64,000 bases of DNA. It comes from an uncultured Muribaculaceae bacterium (lineage in GTDB: Bacteria; Bacteroidota; Bacteroidia; Bacteroidales; Muribaculaceae). Each line of letters begins with the position of its first letter. Within the stretch, counting starts at the first letter, position 1. Made by a program: the position numbers and the translations under genes. Location: assembly GCA_910585275.1 (NCBI GenBank), contig CAJUCW010000006.1:82198-146197 (forward strand), read 5' to 3'. Positions 23,764 to 33,553 of the stretch are shown piece after piece. The notes beneath the pieces were generated by a model, which worked only from the letters and a program-made list of their open reading frames with translations, was not told the origin of the DNA and ran no database searches.

Positions 23764-24576
23764 TTACTGCTTGGGGGAGGGGAGGAGGCGGAGCCAGGCG
23801 CGGAGTTCTTCGAGCACTTGGTCGTGGTAGGGGAACGAGGCGCGGTAGCCCCAGCCGTGGCCGCCTACGGGATAGATGTGGAGGGCGGCGGGCACGCCGG
23901 CTTTCTGGAGGGCGGTGTAGTAGCCGATGGAGTTCATCGGATGCACGGCTTTGTCGTCGTTGCTGTGGAAGATGATTGCCGGGGGTGTGCCTGCATCCAC
24001 CACATTGGCGTTTGAAAATTCTTCCTGGTCGCCGAGGATGGGGTTCTGACCGAGGAATCCGGTGCGCGTGCCTGCGTGGGTGATTGCAGGGTCGAGCGAC
24101 ACTACAGGGTAGAAGAGAATCTGGAAATCAGGCTTTTCCACACCGTCGGTATGGGTGGCGATTGTAGATGCGAGGTGCCCTCCTGCCGACGACCCCATGA
24201 TTCCGATATCGGCGGGATTGATTTTCCAGTTGGCGGCGCTGTCGCGCATGGTGCGGAACGTGGATTTCACGTCGTTCATCGGTATGCTGCGGTCGCCGTT
24301 GGGAAGACGGTATTTCAAGACGGCCACGGCAATGCCCTGCTGGTTGAAGAAAGGCGCCCACTGGTGGCCTTCGTGCTCCATGGCGTGGTGCGAATAACCT
24401 CCGCCGGGAAGGATTACCACCGCGCGGCCCGTCGCCATCGACGGGTCGGGAAGATATACCGTGCAATCAACGTTGTCGAGTTTGAAAATTCGGCCGGCGG
24501 CCGATGCTCCGAATGTTGCCGCAGACGTTGCCACCGCCAGGCAAAGGAGCTTCCTGATGACTGATTTAAGGTTCAT
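23764..24576 (-). CDS. secreted alpha/beta-hydrolase esterase
   Basis: A 270-residue protein with a signal peptide (ending ATFGASA) and an alpha/beta-hydrolase fold. Visible parts are an oxyanion loop LPGGGYSHH, nucleophile motif GSSAGG near residue 130, Asp in FHSNDDKAVHP and His in VGGHGWG near residue 245. The pattern is that of hormone-sensitive-lipase/BD-FAE-type carbohydrate esterases, which remove acetyl or feruloyl groups from plant glycans. It is the last gene on the minus strand of a glycan utilisation locus (BNR_4 enzyme, HTCS, SusC/D) but has its own promoter. Substrate is not deducible from sequence alone. Confidence 0.87.
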   Translation of the reverse strand: MNLKSVIRKLLCLAVATSAATFGASAAGRIFKLDNVDCTVYLPDPSMATGRAVVILPGGGYSHHAMEHEGHQWAPFFNQQGIAVAVLKYRLPNGDRSIPMNDVKSTFRTMRDSAANWKINPADIGIMGSSAGGHLASTIATHTDGVEKPDFQILFYPVVSLDPAITHAGTRTGFLGQNPILGDQEEFSNANVVDAGTPPAIIFHSNDDKAVHPMNSIGYYTALQKAGVPAALHIYPVGGHGWGYRASFPYHDQVLEELRAWLRLLPSPKQ

Positions 24577-24610
24577 TAGTCGTAAAATTTATGGATTTTG
24601 TTACATGTTG

Positions 24611-24641
24611 CAAAAGTAATAAAAAAAAGGAAGCCGCACAA
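24611..24641 (-). promoter_or_regulatory. esterase promoter overlapping upstream terminator
   Basis: On the minus strand: TTG at 24641-24639, 20-nt spacer, TACTTTTG at 24618-24611. The spacer and -33 element overlap the hairpin and T-run at 24621-24650 that ends the BNR_4 gene. Confidence 0.72.
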
Positions 24642-24650
24642 ATGCACGGC
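24621..24650 (-). terminator. terminator of BNR_4 gene
   Basis: On the minus strand GCCGTGCA pairs with TGTGCGGC, followed by TTCC and eight T. Confidence 0.7.
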
Positions 24651-24682
24651 CCCCGGGTTGTTGATTCGCAATATTGAAGATG

Positions 24683-25987
24683 TCAGTCGATTTCGAGGAC
24701 ATACACCGGCGAGGAAGACTCCGATGCATCCGCCACTGTTTCGCCGTCGCCTTGGTGTGCGGTCTGCACATAGATGTGGAGTTTGCGATGTTTGTTCCAG
24801 AGGTTGGTGTCGAACGACGGTTCCCACGCATCTACGGCAAAGTCTGTGACATCGGAAACCGTCCATCCGCTTTTCCCGATTTCCGGAGTATAGGCCACGC
24901 TCACCTTGCTTCCGCGTTCAGCATCGCGGAATATATAGTAAGCCTTTTTGCCGTCGCAGGCTATCCTCGGACGCGAAATGGGAATCATCTTTGTTCCTCC
25001 TCCTGCCAGGGAGAACGGCTGAGTGCGTTCGCCCACGGTGTTCATTTTCCATTCCTTGCCGTCATGCCATACGAGGCGGTATTGCGGCACAGTGCTGTCG
25101 GTGTCTCTCCAATAGGTGGCTATATAGGGGTGTCCTTTCGAGTCGGCGGTCATGCTGGTCTGGTTTATCAACTCCGATTTCTGGGGAATGGCCCATGCCA
25201 CTTCCGCAGACTCCAAGGTGATGGGGAGCGCGTATTTTGTTCCGTCGCTACGTTCCCAGGTCTTTCCTCCGTCTTTTGAACGTGCATAGCATAGGTCGTG
25301 GTTCGTCTCCACCATCCACGTCTCTCGCCACACCCACGAGAGGTGCATGATTCCGGCCGGATCAACATACATCTGCCAGTAAGCGTTTCGTTTCCCTTCT
25401 CCGTCGATGAGGACGTCGTGGACGCGGTTCCATTTCTTTTCTTTCACCGAATAGCGGTTGAGCACGAGGTTGCCTTGTCCCGAGCGTCCCGAGCGGTAGG
25501 CGAAGATAAGGTCGCCGTCTGGCATCGTGTAAAGTTCCGGATATGTCACGTCTTTTTCATCGTCTCCCCCCATCATTGGGACGAGTTCGCCCATTTCGAG
25601 AGAACCCGGCGCAACGGAACGCGTATAGCGCAGTTGGTTGCCGTGATGGTCGAAAGAAACGTGGATATAGCCGTCGCCATCCACCCCGATGCTTATTACG
25701 TTGTGAGCGTCGGATATGTTGCCTTGGTATTGGGTTTTATGAAGGGTCCATTTTTTGTCGCCGGTCTTTCTTTTTCCGAGCACCACGTGGCCGTCTTCGG
25801 CATAGAAAGAGATATATTGGTTTTTTCCGTGGGAAATGACAGAACTTCCGCGGAACACGGCTGTATTGACCGAAGTGCGGCTGTAGGCGTCGCCCGCTTT
25901 TACAAGCCGGGTCTTGCATTCGGCGTCCGCTGTCAGGGAAAACGCCAAGGCTATCGCCGAGGCCATGAAAATTTTATAAATTCGCAT
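24683..25987 (-). CDS. BNR_4-family seven-bladed propeller enzyme (lyase/glycosidase type)
   Basis: A 434-residue secreted protein: signal peptide (MRIYKIFMASAIALAFSLTADA) and then a beta-propeller of the BNR_4 type. Recognisable segments: NTAVFRGSSVISHGKNQYIS, SDAHNVISIGVDGDGYIHVS, FDHHGNQLRY, DVTYPELYTMPDGDLIFAYR, RNAYWQMYVDP, SWVWRET, RPRIACDGKKAYYIFRD. Propellers of this clade include uronic-acid/rhamnose-acting enzymes (for example PL24/PL25 lyases and GH145-like proteins), often with a conserved His such as the one in DAHN. A role in removing a terminal or internal uronic acid/rhamnose unit is inference. The ATG at 25987 is chosen for the signal peptide. It lies 81 bases downstream of the HTCS gene. 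Confidence 0.83.
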   Translation of the reverse strand: MRIYKIFMASAIALAFSLTADAECKTRLVKAGDAYSRTSVNTAVFRGSSVISHGKNQYISFYAEDGHVVLGKRKTGDKKWTLHKTQYQGNISDAHNVISIGVDGDGYIHVSFDHHGNQLRYTRSVAPGSLEMGELVPMMGGDDEKDVTYPELYTMPDGDLIFAYRSGRSGQGNLVLNRYSVKEKKWNRVHDVLIDGEGKRNAYWQMYVDPAGIMHLSWVWRETWMVETNHDLCYARSKDGGKTWERSDGTKYALPITLESAEVAWAIPQKSELINQTSMTADSKGHPYIATYWRDTDSTVPQYRLVWHDGKEWKMNTVGERTQPFSLAGGGTKMIPISRPRIACDGKKAYYIFRDAERGSKVSVAYTPEIGKSGWTVSDVTDFAVDAWEPSFDTNLWNKHRKLHIYVQTAHQGDGETVADASESSSPVYVLEID

Positions 25988-26068
25988 GTCGTTATGCTTC
26001 ATGATATTGATGATATGTTTCATGATATGAACGTTGTTTTGAGGTTTTTATTTATTATTATCGGAGTA

Positions 26069-29000
26069 TCAGCCCTTGATGTCGTCATCTTCACGTTTTC
26101 CATTTTTCATCATGTGGGCGAAGTCGGTGGCCGACATTCCGAACTCTTTCTTGAACGCCTTTGCAAACACCGAATGGCCGGCGAACCCCGTGGTCAGGGC
26201 GATTTCGGTGAACGAGAGTTTCCCTTCGATAATCAAATCCTTTACCCTTTCGAACCTTACGCGCCGTATGAACTCTACGGTTGACACTCCCAACAGGGAG
26301 TTGAGCTTCCGATAGAGTGTGGATGGACTCATGCAAATCTTGTTTGAGAGGAATGTCACGTTGAGGTCCTTGTTGTTGAGGTTGTCGTTGATGATTTCTA
26401 TGAGTTTCTCCACAAACCGTTGGTCGAGCTGGGAGAGCGTGCTTTCCGGTTTTATAAGGTCGTCGCAAGGGTTTTGTGATGGATTCTCTTGATTATTAGC
26501 TTTTTCTAAATTGGAAGGGGTAATGGCGGCGACACTGCCCATCAGTCTCTCAGCCATAGCTTTCCTCACTCTCAGGAGATTGTGTATCCGTGTGGTGAGG
26601 AGTTTGGCGCTGAAAGGTTTCGTGAGATATGAATTTGCTCCGGCGGCATACCCCTCTTCCTTGTCGGAAATTGAATCTTTCGCCGTGAGGAGAATCACCG
26701 GAATGTGGGAAGTCTGGATGTCGTCTTTTATCATCCGGCAAAGCGATATACCATCCATTTCCGGCATCATGATGTCGGAAATTACGATATCCGGATTTTC
26801 GTCTTGCACTTTCCTTATCCCTTCGAGTCCGTTGCGGGCTTCCGTCACGTCAAACTCCGAAGCAAGCGTCTGTGATATATAAGCCATAATCTCCGGATTG
26901 TCGTCAACAACGAGCACCTTGATTTTTCCGGAAGCTTTTTCCGGAAAAATCATTACGCCTTCATTATTGTGATGCATAGCCGGTTTGTCGTCGTGTATGG
27001 CGTCGGGATAGATGTTGTCGGTGGCAAGTCGCAGGGTGAAAGTCGATCCTTTTCCGGGTTGCGAGTCCACGTCGATACGGGCATGGTGCAGCTCCGCCAG
27101 GTTCTTGACGATGGCGAGCCCTATTCCGGTGCCTGAAGCCTGATGGGCGTTTTCGGCCTGGTAATATCGTTCGAAAATATGTTTTATCCCCTCTTCGGAA
27201 ATCCCCTGTCCGGTGTCGGCGACGGCTATGTCGGTATATCTCGTGCCGTTTTCCGCTACCGTGCGACAAGAGAGCCTAATTGTGCCTTTGTCGGTATATT
27301 TCACCGCGTTCGACATTATGTTGTTCACGATAGTCGTTATCATTTCCGGGTCGAAGAATATATCTTTGTCAAGGTCTTCGATGTCGAGAATGATTTTTAC
27401 GTCGCGGTTATGGTTAAGCTCCTTGAATCGTAGTCCGATTTCCCGTATAAGATTGGGGAGGTTGCCTTGCCTAACGTGCAGATGGCGGTTTTGTGTTTCG
27501 GTTTTACGGAATTCGAGGATTCCGTTGATGAGGTTGAGAAGAGAGATGGAACTGTCGCGAATCATCTGTAGTTTCAGCGAATGTTGCGGCGGCATCGATG
27601 GGTCGCTCACGAGGTCTTCCAATGGCCCTAATATCAGAGTGAGCGGGGTGCGGAGTTCGTGAGTGATGTTGGTGTAGAACCGGAGTCTTTCTTCGTTTAG
27701 TTTCTGCTTGTTGCGGCTGTTTTCTTCCAACGAAATGAGTTCCTGTTTTAATTTTATTCTGTTTTTATAGAATATTATGCCGGTTATAATCAGGACTGCT
27801 CCGATTGCTGCATATATTGCTTTCGCCCACCACGTTAGCCAGAGGGGAGGGTTGATGCGGATGGTAAGGATGGTAGATGGCTCGCTCCATTCGTGTCCTT
27901 TCTGGCGCTGTTTCACCATAAACCGGTATGTGCCCGGCTCAAGGTTGCGGAATAATGCGTCGGTGCGGTTCCCGGCCACAATCCATACATTGTCGATTCC
28001 GTCCATCTTGTAGGCGAAGTCGGTGGTGTGTGTCATTGCATGGTCGAGGATATTGAACGATATGCTGAATGTGTTCTGGTTATGTTGGAGGGTTATCCTG
28101 TCGGACTGCACCGGAATGTTGAATTCGTTCTCTTTCCTGTTGCCCCCCTCCTTGAATACGGTGAAGCCGGTGACATAGACCGGGAGTTTTTTTCGAGGCA
28201 TTTCCAGCATCTGGGGAGTAATGGAGAAAAGTCCGTTGCCCGAGGCGAAATAGATGTTGCCTGCGGAGTCGGCCGTCGAGGCGTTTTCCATAAAGGTATG
28301 AAGCGGGAGTGATTCTGAAATTTCGTAAAGGGTTGCGTCGGCTCCGTTGTTTTCGATTCTGGCGAGACCGAGATTGGTGCTTGCCCAGATATTGTGGCTG
28401 GAGTCTTCCACGAGGGCCTTCGCGTGGGAAATGCCGAGTCTTTCGGCGGCATCCACTTTTGTGAATGCCGACATGTCTTTGGCCGGATTGGGAATGATTA
28501 GCAGCCCGCTCCGGGTGGCAATCCATATTTTCCCTTTTGAGTCGCATTTCATTGCGTTGATTGCGTTCGAAGGGAATCCGGTGGCTTCTTCAAGATGGGC
28601 AAGACATTCGAGATTACGGTTGAAAACTGCAATGCCTTTTCCGAAACTTCCTATCCATAAATTTCCCTGTTTATCGAAGATTATCGACTGAATCACGTGG
28701 TCATAGAGCTTCTCGTTGATTTTGTCGGCCCTTTTGGCGGCAGAGGCACCTTGTTCACATAGGAATACCCCTCCGTCGGCCCCTGTCCAGATGTTGCCGT
28801 GCCTGTCTTCGGTAAATGTTCTTACGTCTGACGGGAGCCCCGCCACCCGGGTGAACCGCCCCGAATCCGGATTATATAGCATCGCGCCACGGTCGTAGGT
28901 GCCCACCCATACGTTTCCTCGGCTGTCGGCCTTTATGGCTTTCACGAAAGTTTCCCCGTCGGTTGCCGATTTCGGGAGGGGAATCACTTCTATCGCGCCG

Positions 29001-30178
29001 TTTTTCAGTCTGGCTATCTCATTTTCGCCACCTATCCAAAGGGTGCCGTCGCGCGAATAGTCGCAGCTCCAGGTGGGCTTGTAGTTGAGCCGGTTGTCGC
29101 GTTCTGTCATGTAATCCACCCTTATTATGGGAGGGTTGATGTGGTTTATCACGTCGATGCCGGTGCGGTAGTTGCCAATCCAGATATTGCCGAAAGAGTC
29201 CTGGAATATTGTACGTGCGTATGCGTTTGAGGTGCCTTTCGGCGCGCCTGTAGGGGGGAGTGTTCGGAAGCGGGCGTTTTTTATGCTTTCCGTTATGGAA
29301 TGCGGGTCGAGTATGCTAACGCCTCCTTGCGAAGTGGCGAACCAGATTTCGCCGTTTTCAAGTTGCTTGATGTCTCTTATCCTTCCTGCGGCTATCGAAC
29401 CGGGGTCGCTGTCGTTGTGTACGAAAGGAATGAAGCGTGCGGTGGCGGGGTTGAAGAGGGCAGCCCCGAGGTCGGTGCCTATCCATACATTGTTAAATGA
29501 GTCGATGCAGATGGCATATACCTGGTTGCCGGGAATGGAAGGGGCGTTGTCGGTGTGGACGTAGTTGACGGCAGTGTGGCGTACGGTGTCAATTACGCTG
29601 AATCCACCTTTTTCATGTCCTACGTAGAGTGCCCCGTCGGGACTCTCGACGGCGGTCCAGAAGCGATGTGGCAATCCTGGTATGTTTGCTCGGTTGTAGG
29701 TCCTCGTCTCGCCCGTGGCAGGATTGTAATATTGTACCCCGGCATGGAAGTTCGTCAGCCATATCCCGTTGTCGGAAGCGGGTGTGATGGAGGTGACTGA
29801 CCCGTCGTCGATCCCTTGGGCTTTGAAGGGGGTGATTTGGCCTGTGGAATGCGTGTAGCAATACATGCCGTTGCGTTGGGTGGCTATCCAGAGATGGTCG
29901 GGGTCGGAAGGAATCTGCGCCACGCAGTTGAGTTCGTTTGCTCCGAGTCCTGAGTTCTCTTTCCGGAAAGCGGTGAAGCGGTTTCCGTCAAATCTGTTGA
30001 GGCCGTCTTCAGTGGCTACCCATATATATCCGGCAGGGTCTTGCGTGATAGAAACGACATATCCGTTAGACAGCCCCGCCATCATCCCGAGGTTGTCGAT
30101 GTTAGGTTGTCCTGCCGTGGGCGAGGACAGTAGAATTGCAGCGAGCAATAGCGCCGATAAGAATGCGATTCGTTTCAT
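26069..30178 (-). CDS. hybrid two-component system sensor/regulator (HTCS)
   Basis: A 1369-residue inner-membrane regulator of a glycan utilisation locus. Order: signal peptide; two beta-propellers of Reg_prop repeats (WVATEDGLNRF, WIGTDLGAALFNP, WIGSFGKGIAVF, WIATRSGLLI); Y_Y_Y domain (residues ~680-765, FAYKMDGIDNVWI); one transmembrane helix (~775-800); HisKA with phospho-acceptor His near 840 in THELRTPLTLILGP; HATPase (NNIMSNAVKYT, GTGIGLAIVKNL); receiver with Asp near 1133 in DIVISDIMMPEMDG; and an AraC-type DNA-binding domain at the C-terminus. All catalytic residues are present. It senses a periplasmic oligosaccharide and activates the divergent SusC/SusD operon, most likely through the repeats at 30236-30298. 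Confidence 0.96.
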   Translation of the reverse strand: MKRIAFLSALLLAAILLSSPTAGQPNIDNLGMMAGLSNGYVVSITQDPAGYIWVATEDGLNRFDGNRFTAFRKENSGLGANELNCVAQIPSDPDHLWIATQRNGMYCYTHSTGQITPFKAQGIDDGSVTSITPASDNGIWLTNFHAGVQYYNPATGETRTYNRANIPGLPHRFWTAVESPDGALYVGHEKGGFSVIDTVRHTAVNYVHTDNAPSIPGNQVYAICIDSFNNVWIGTDLGAALFNPATARFIPFVHNDSDPGSIAAGRIRDIKQLENGEIWFATSQGGVSILDPHSITESIKNARFRTLPPTGAPKGTSNAYARTIFQDSFGNIWIGNYRTGIDVINHINPPIIRVDYMTERDNRLNYKPTWSCDYSRDGTLWIGGENEIARLKNGAIEVIPLPKSATDGETFVKAIKADSRGNVWVGTYDRGAMLYNPDSGRFTRVAGLPSDVRTFTEDRHGNIWTGADGGVFLCEQGASAAKRADKINEKLYDHVIQSIIFDKQGNLWIGSFGKGIAVFNRNLECLAHLEEATGFPSNAINAMKCDSKGKIWIATRSGLLIIPNPAKDMSAFTKVDAAERLGISHAKALVEDSSHNIWASTNLGLARIENNGADATLYEISESLPLHTFMENASTADSAGNIYFASGNGLFSITPQMLEMPRKKLPVYVTGFTVFKEGGNRKENEFNIPVQSDRITLQHNQNTFSISFNILDHAMTHTTDFAYKMDGIDNVWIVAGNRTDALFRNLEPGTYRFMVKQRQKGHEWSEPSTILTIRINPPLWLTWWAKAIYAAIGAVLIITGIIFYKNRIKLKQELISLEENSRNKQKLNEERLRFYTNITHELRTPLTLILGPLEDLVSDPSMPPQHSLKLQMIRDSSISLLNLINGILEFRKTETQNRHLHVRQGNLPNLIREIGLRFKELNHNRDVKIILDIEDLDKDIFFDPEMITTIVNNIMSNAVKYTDKGTIRLSCRTVAENGTRYTDIAVADTGQGISEEGIKHIFERYYQAENAHQASGTGIGLAIVKNLAELHHARIDVDSQPGKGSTFTLRLATDNIYPDAIHDDKPAMHHNNEGVMIFPEKASGKIKVLVVDDNPEIMAYISQTLASEFDVTEARNGLEGIRKVQDENPDIVISDIMMPEMDGISLCRMIKDDIQTSHIPVILLTAKDSISDKEEGYAAGANSYLTKPFSAKLLTTRIHNLLRVRKAMAERLMGSVAAITPSNLEKANNQENPSQNPCDDLIKPESTLSQLDQRFVEKLIEIINDNLNNKDLNVTFLSNKICMSPSTLYRKLNSLLGVSTVEFIRRVRFERVKDLIIEGKLSFTEIALTTGFAGHSVFAKAFKKEFGMSATDFAHMMKNGKREDDDIKG

Positions 30179-30235
30179 GCATGCAAATATACAATCAAAA
30201 ACCGACAGGGGAAAGAAAAAGGGTGGTCAATGATA

Positions 30236-30298
30236 TGTCCAAATCTTGCACGATGTTTCCAAATCTTGCAAGGAGGTGAAGATTGCAAGATTTGGACA
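30236..30298. promoter_or_regulatory. HTCS operator: three 13-15 bp sites
   Basis: TCCAAATCTTGCA occurs at 30238-30250 and again at 30258-30270, 20 bp apart (two helical turns), and as an exact inverted copy TGCAAGATTTGGA at 30284-30296. The first and inverted sites match over 15 bases. They lie between the HTCS gene and SusC, ~45 bases upstream of the SusC -7 box. Confidence 0.85.
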
Positions 30299-30342
30299 AG
30301 CGATTGACTGAAATTGACATAAACGGGTAGCGAATCGTGTAT

Positions 30343-30350
30343 TAATTTTG
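30343..30350 (+). promoter_or_regulatory. SusC/D operon -7 box
   Basis: TAATTTTG; the nearest upstream TTG (30314-30316) is 26 nt away instead of about 20, so the promoter is probably weak without the regulator bound at 30236-30298. Leader to the ATG is ~118 nt. Confidence 0.65.
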
Positions 30351-30474
30351 CACCGGGTAAATTAACAGGTGATATGTACATGATTCCACAGTGATGACCT
30401 TAAAGTAAAAAGAGTGTTTTTAGGTTCAATCTGACATTAACGGTTACAACATATTAACAACTATTCAGGAACCA

Positions 30475-33400
30475 ATGAAAAAAGAACGTTACCTAATGTG
30501 GCTTTTCTTCCTTATATTAGGAGTGGCCACCATGAAAGCTCAGCAATACCCGCTGAAAGGCGAGGTGCTGGACGAATCAGGAGATGCCGTCATCGGCGCC
30601 ACCGTAATGGTAGAGGGCACCAGCACCGGCACCACTACAGACATCGACGGACAGTTTACCATCAATGTGGCTAACGGTGATGTGCTGGCAATCTCATACG
30701 TAGGCTATCTTGGCCAGAAAATCAAAGTCAACGGACAAAAAGAATTGAAGATTACTCTTCTTCCCGACAACCAGCTTCTCGACGAGGTGGTAATCGTGGG
30801 CTACGGTTCGGTGCAGCGCAAGAACTTCACCGGTTCGGTTTCCACCGTTAAGGTAGCCGATTCCCCGTTGTCGCTTATTCCCACTTCCAACGCCATGGAT
30901 GCCCTTCGCGGCACCGTCACCGGTATCACCGTTTCGCAGCAGCAAGGTGCCGGCCAGGTGCCTTCGATGGTGGTGCGCGGACAGAAATCCATCAACGGTG
31001 GTTCCGACCCGCTTCTCGTGGTTGACGGAGTGATTTTCCAAGGGGCGCTCCGCGACATCGATCCCTCCATCATCGAGTCGATGAGCGTGCTTAAGGATGC
31101 CACCTCCCTTGCCGCCTACGGTTCGCAGGCCGCCAACGGCGTAATCATGATCACCACCAAGAAGGGCGTGGAAGGGAAACCGCTCGTCACACTCTCCACG
31201 TCGTGGTCATGGTCAAACGCCGCTTCGAAGCCCGATGTTCTCAGCCCCGCCGACTATGTGAGGAAGAACAATATCCTTTCCGGCCTCGCCGAAGATGCCG
31301 ACCCGACCTGGATGGGCAAGTTCGAATATGAGAACTATAAAAAAGGACAGACTACGGATTGGTTCGACTATGCCACACGCACCGGCCTTATGCAGAACTA
31401 CACCGTTTCGGTCTCCGGAGCTTCAAGCAAACTTAATTATTACGTGTCGGGTTCATATACCAAACAGGAAGGCGTGGTTATCGGCGACGACTATGAGCGT
31501 TTCGTGATGAACAGCCGCCTAACGGCCGACGTGACCGACTGGCTTCAGCTTGGCGGACAGATGAGCTATTCGCACAACAACTACAGCGGTGCCACCGTCT
31601 ATGACCTTTATCAGACCACGCGCCTCAGCCCTTACGGACAGGCCACCAGAATGAACGGAGAGGTCAACAAGTATCCTGTCAACGAAGGCGGCTACCGTCT
31701 CAATCCACTCTGGAGCGTGCTTTCGAACACAATCGATGACAACGACATCTACAACACAACGAGCCTCAAGGGCCACCTTATCCTGAAATGTCCTTGGGTG
31801 AAGGGCCTCCAGTTCCGCATGAACGGCGGTTTTACCCTCACCAATACGGAACGTGACTATTTCACACATGAAGGCTACTACGTCCGCGAGATGTCGGGCG
31901 TGGCTATCGAGGATGCCGACTCTTATTACACGGATGCCGCGACCGCAGGTTATCTCGCCTCTGCCAACGGCTACAACTATCACCGCAAAGACAAGTCGTG
32001 GGTTTGGGACAACATCCTTAGCTACAACGGACAGTTCGGCGCTCACTACGTTGACGCCACCCTCGTTTACACACGCGACTCTTACGAATACTGGTCACGC
32101 AAGATGACAGGCTCCGATTTCTCCGCGCTCGGAAACACCAATCTCGGATTCGACGGCCTCAACCTGGCCGGAACCCAGAAGATAGAGAAGCCGGGATATG
32201 CACGCCACACAGATGTGGGTTATCTCGCACGCGTGAACTATAACTTCGATCAGCGTTACCACCTCAGCGCATCCGTGCGTCGCGACGGTTCTTCAGTGTT
32301 CGGCGCAGAGAAAAAGTGGGGTACATTCCCCGCAGTGGGTGTGGCATGGACCGTCTCCAACGAGAAATTCATGGAGAAAGTGGCACAGATCACCAACCTT
32401 AAGGTAAAAGCATCGTGGGGTAAGAACGGTAACCAGTCGCTCGACCCCTACCAGACACTTTCCACCATTACGCTCGGCCAATCTGGCGGCTATGTCTATC
32501 CTTTCGGCAATGCCTCACAGGCAAGCTGGGGACAGCGCATCACCGCCATGGGTAACGTCAACCTCGGATGGGAAACCACCACGTCATGGAACTTCGGCTT
32601 CGAACTCGGCATGTTCAACAACCGCGTCAACCTCGATTTCGACGCCTACACCTCCAAAACCACCGACCAGATTTTCAAGCGTAAAATACCTGTCATGATC
32701 AACGGACTTACCGAGATGTACGCTACCATGGGCCGGGTTGACAACTGGGGTATCGAGGCCACCCTCAACACCGTCAACATCGAAAACAAGGACTGGAGCT
32801 GGACTTCGATGCTAAACTTCTACATGAACCGCAATAAGCTGAAAGACCTCTACGGCGACGGAAAGGACGATATAACCAACAGCCTTTTCCTCAATAAGTC
32901 GCTCGGCGCTATCTACGGATATAAGAACATCGGCATCGTGCAGGTGGAAGACACCGAATACATGGATAAGAACAACGCACAGCCCGGCGACGTGAAATTC
33001 GCCGACATGGACGGCGACGGCGTAATCACTTCCGACGACCGCACAATCCTCGGCTATAAGAAAGAGAACTTCCGCATGGGCTTCGGCAACACGGTCCGTT
33101 ATAAAGACTTCCAGCTCTTCGTGATGTTCACCGGTATTTTCGGCGGCAACGGCTATGGCAAGTCCCAGAACCTTTACGCCTACCGCACGCTTTCCGACGT
33201 TGTGACCGACAACAACCTCAACCACGGATGGTGGACCGAGGAGAACCGCAGCGACGAGTATCCGCGAATCAACTACACCGACGGACGCTTCACCCCGCTC
33301 CAGAGCTATTCTTTCGTACGCCTCTCCGACCTCAGCCTCTCCTATACCTTCAACCAGCCTTGGGTGAAAGCATGCGGCATCAACAATCTCAAACTTTTCT

Positions 33401-33537
33401 TCGCTTGCAAAAACCTCTTCACCATCAGCGGCTGGGACGGCGGCGATCCTGAAATACAGCAGACCGTGGGGACCGGCTATACTTACGGTTATCCTCTTTC
33501 ACGCTCATTCTCCCTCGGTCTTAACCTAACCTTCTAA
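30475..33537 (+). CDS. SusC-like TonB-dependent outer-membrane transporter
   Basis: A 1020-residue importer of oligosaccharides. It has a signal peptide (ending VATMKA), an N-terminal carboxypeptidase-regulatory-like domain (YPLKGEVLDESGDAVIGATV...TDIDGQFTI, residues 24-100), a TonB box region (LDEVVIVGYGSVQRKNFTGSV), the plug with MDALRGTVTGI and PLLVVDGVIF, and a 22-strand barrel ending FSLGLNLTF. It pairs with the SusD lipoprotein encoded 16 bases downstream to form a lidded transporter. Divergent from its HTCS regulator, with operator sites in between. Confidence 0.97.
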   Translation: MKKERYLMWLFFLILGVATMKAQQYPLKGEVLDESGDAVIGATVMVEGTSTGTTTDIDGQFTINVANGDVLAISYVGYLGQKIKVNGQKELKITLLPDNQLLDEVVIVGYGSVQRKNFTGSVSTVKVADSPLSLIPTSNAMDALRGTVTGITVSQQQGAGQVPSMVVRGQKSINGGSDPLLVVDGVIFQGALRDIDPSIIESMSVLKDATSLAAYGSQAANGVIMITTKKGVEGKPLVTLSTSWSWSNAASKPDVLSPADYVRKNNILSGLAEDADPTWMGKFEYENYKKGQTTDWFDYATRTGLMQNYTVSVSGASSKLNYYVSGSYTKQEGVVIGDDYERFVMNSRLTADVTDWLQLGGQMSYSHNNYSGATVYDLYQTTRLSPYGQATRMNGEVNKYPVNEGGYRLNPLWSVLSNTIDDNDIYNTTSLKGHLILKCPWVKGLQFRMNGGFTLTNTERDYFTHEGYYVREMSGVAIEDADSYYTDAATAGYLASANGYNYHRKDKSWVWDNILSYNGQFGAHYVDATLVYTRDSYEYWSRKMTGSDFSALGNTNLGFDGLNLAGTQKIEKPGYARHTDVGYLARVNYNFDQRYHLSASVRRDGSSVFGAEKKWGTFPAVGVAWTVSNEKFMEKVAQITNLKVKASWGKNGNQSLDPYQTLSTITLGQSGGYVYPFGNASQASWGQRITAMGNVNLGWETTTSWNFGFELGMFNNRVNLDFDAYTSKTTDQIFKRKIPVMINGLTEMYATMGRVDNWGIEATLNTVNIENKDWSWTSMLNFYMNRNKLKDLYGDGKDDITNSLFLNKSLGAIYGYKNIGIVQVEDTEYMDKNNAQPGDVKFADMDGDGVITSDDRTILGYKKENFRMGFGNTVRYKDFQLFVMFTGIFGGNGYGKSQNLYAYRTLSDVVTDNNLNHGWWTEENRSDEYPRINYTDGRFTPLQSYSFVRLSDLSLSYTFNQPWVKACGINNLKLFFACKNLFTISGWDGGDPEIQQTVGTGYTYGYPLSRSFSLGLNLTF

Positions 33538-33553
33538 TCTCCTTTCTACTACA

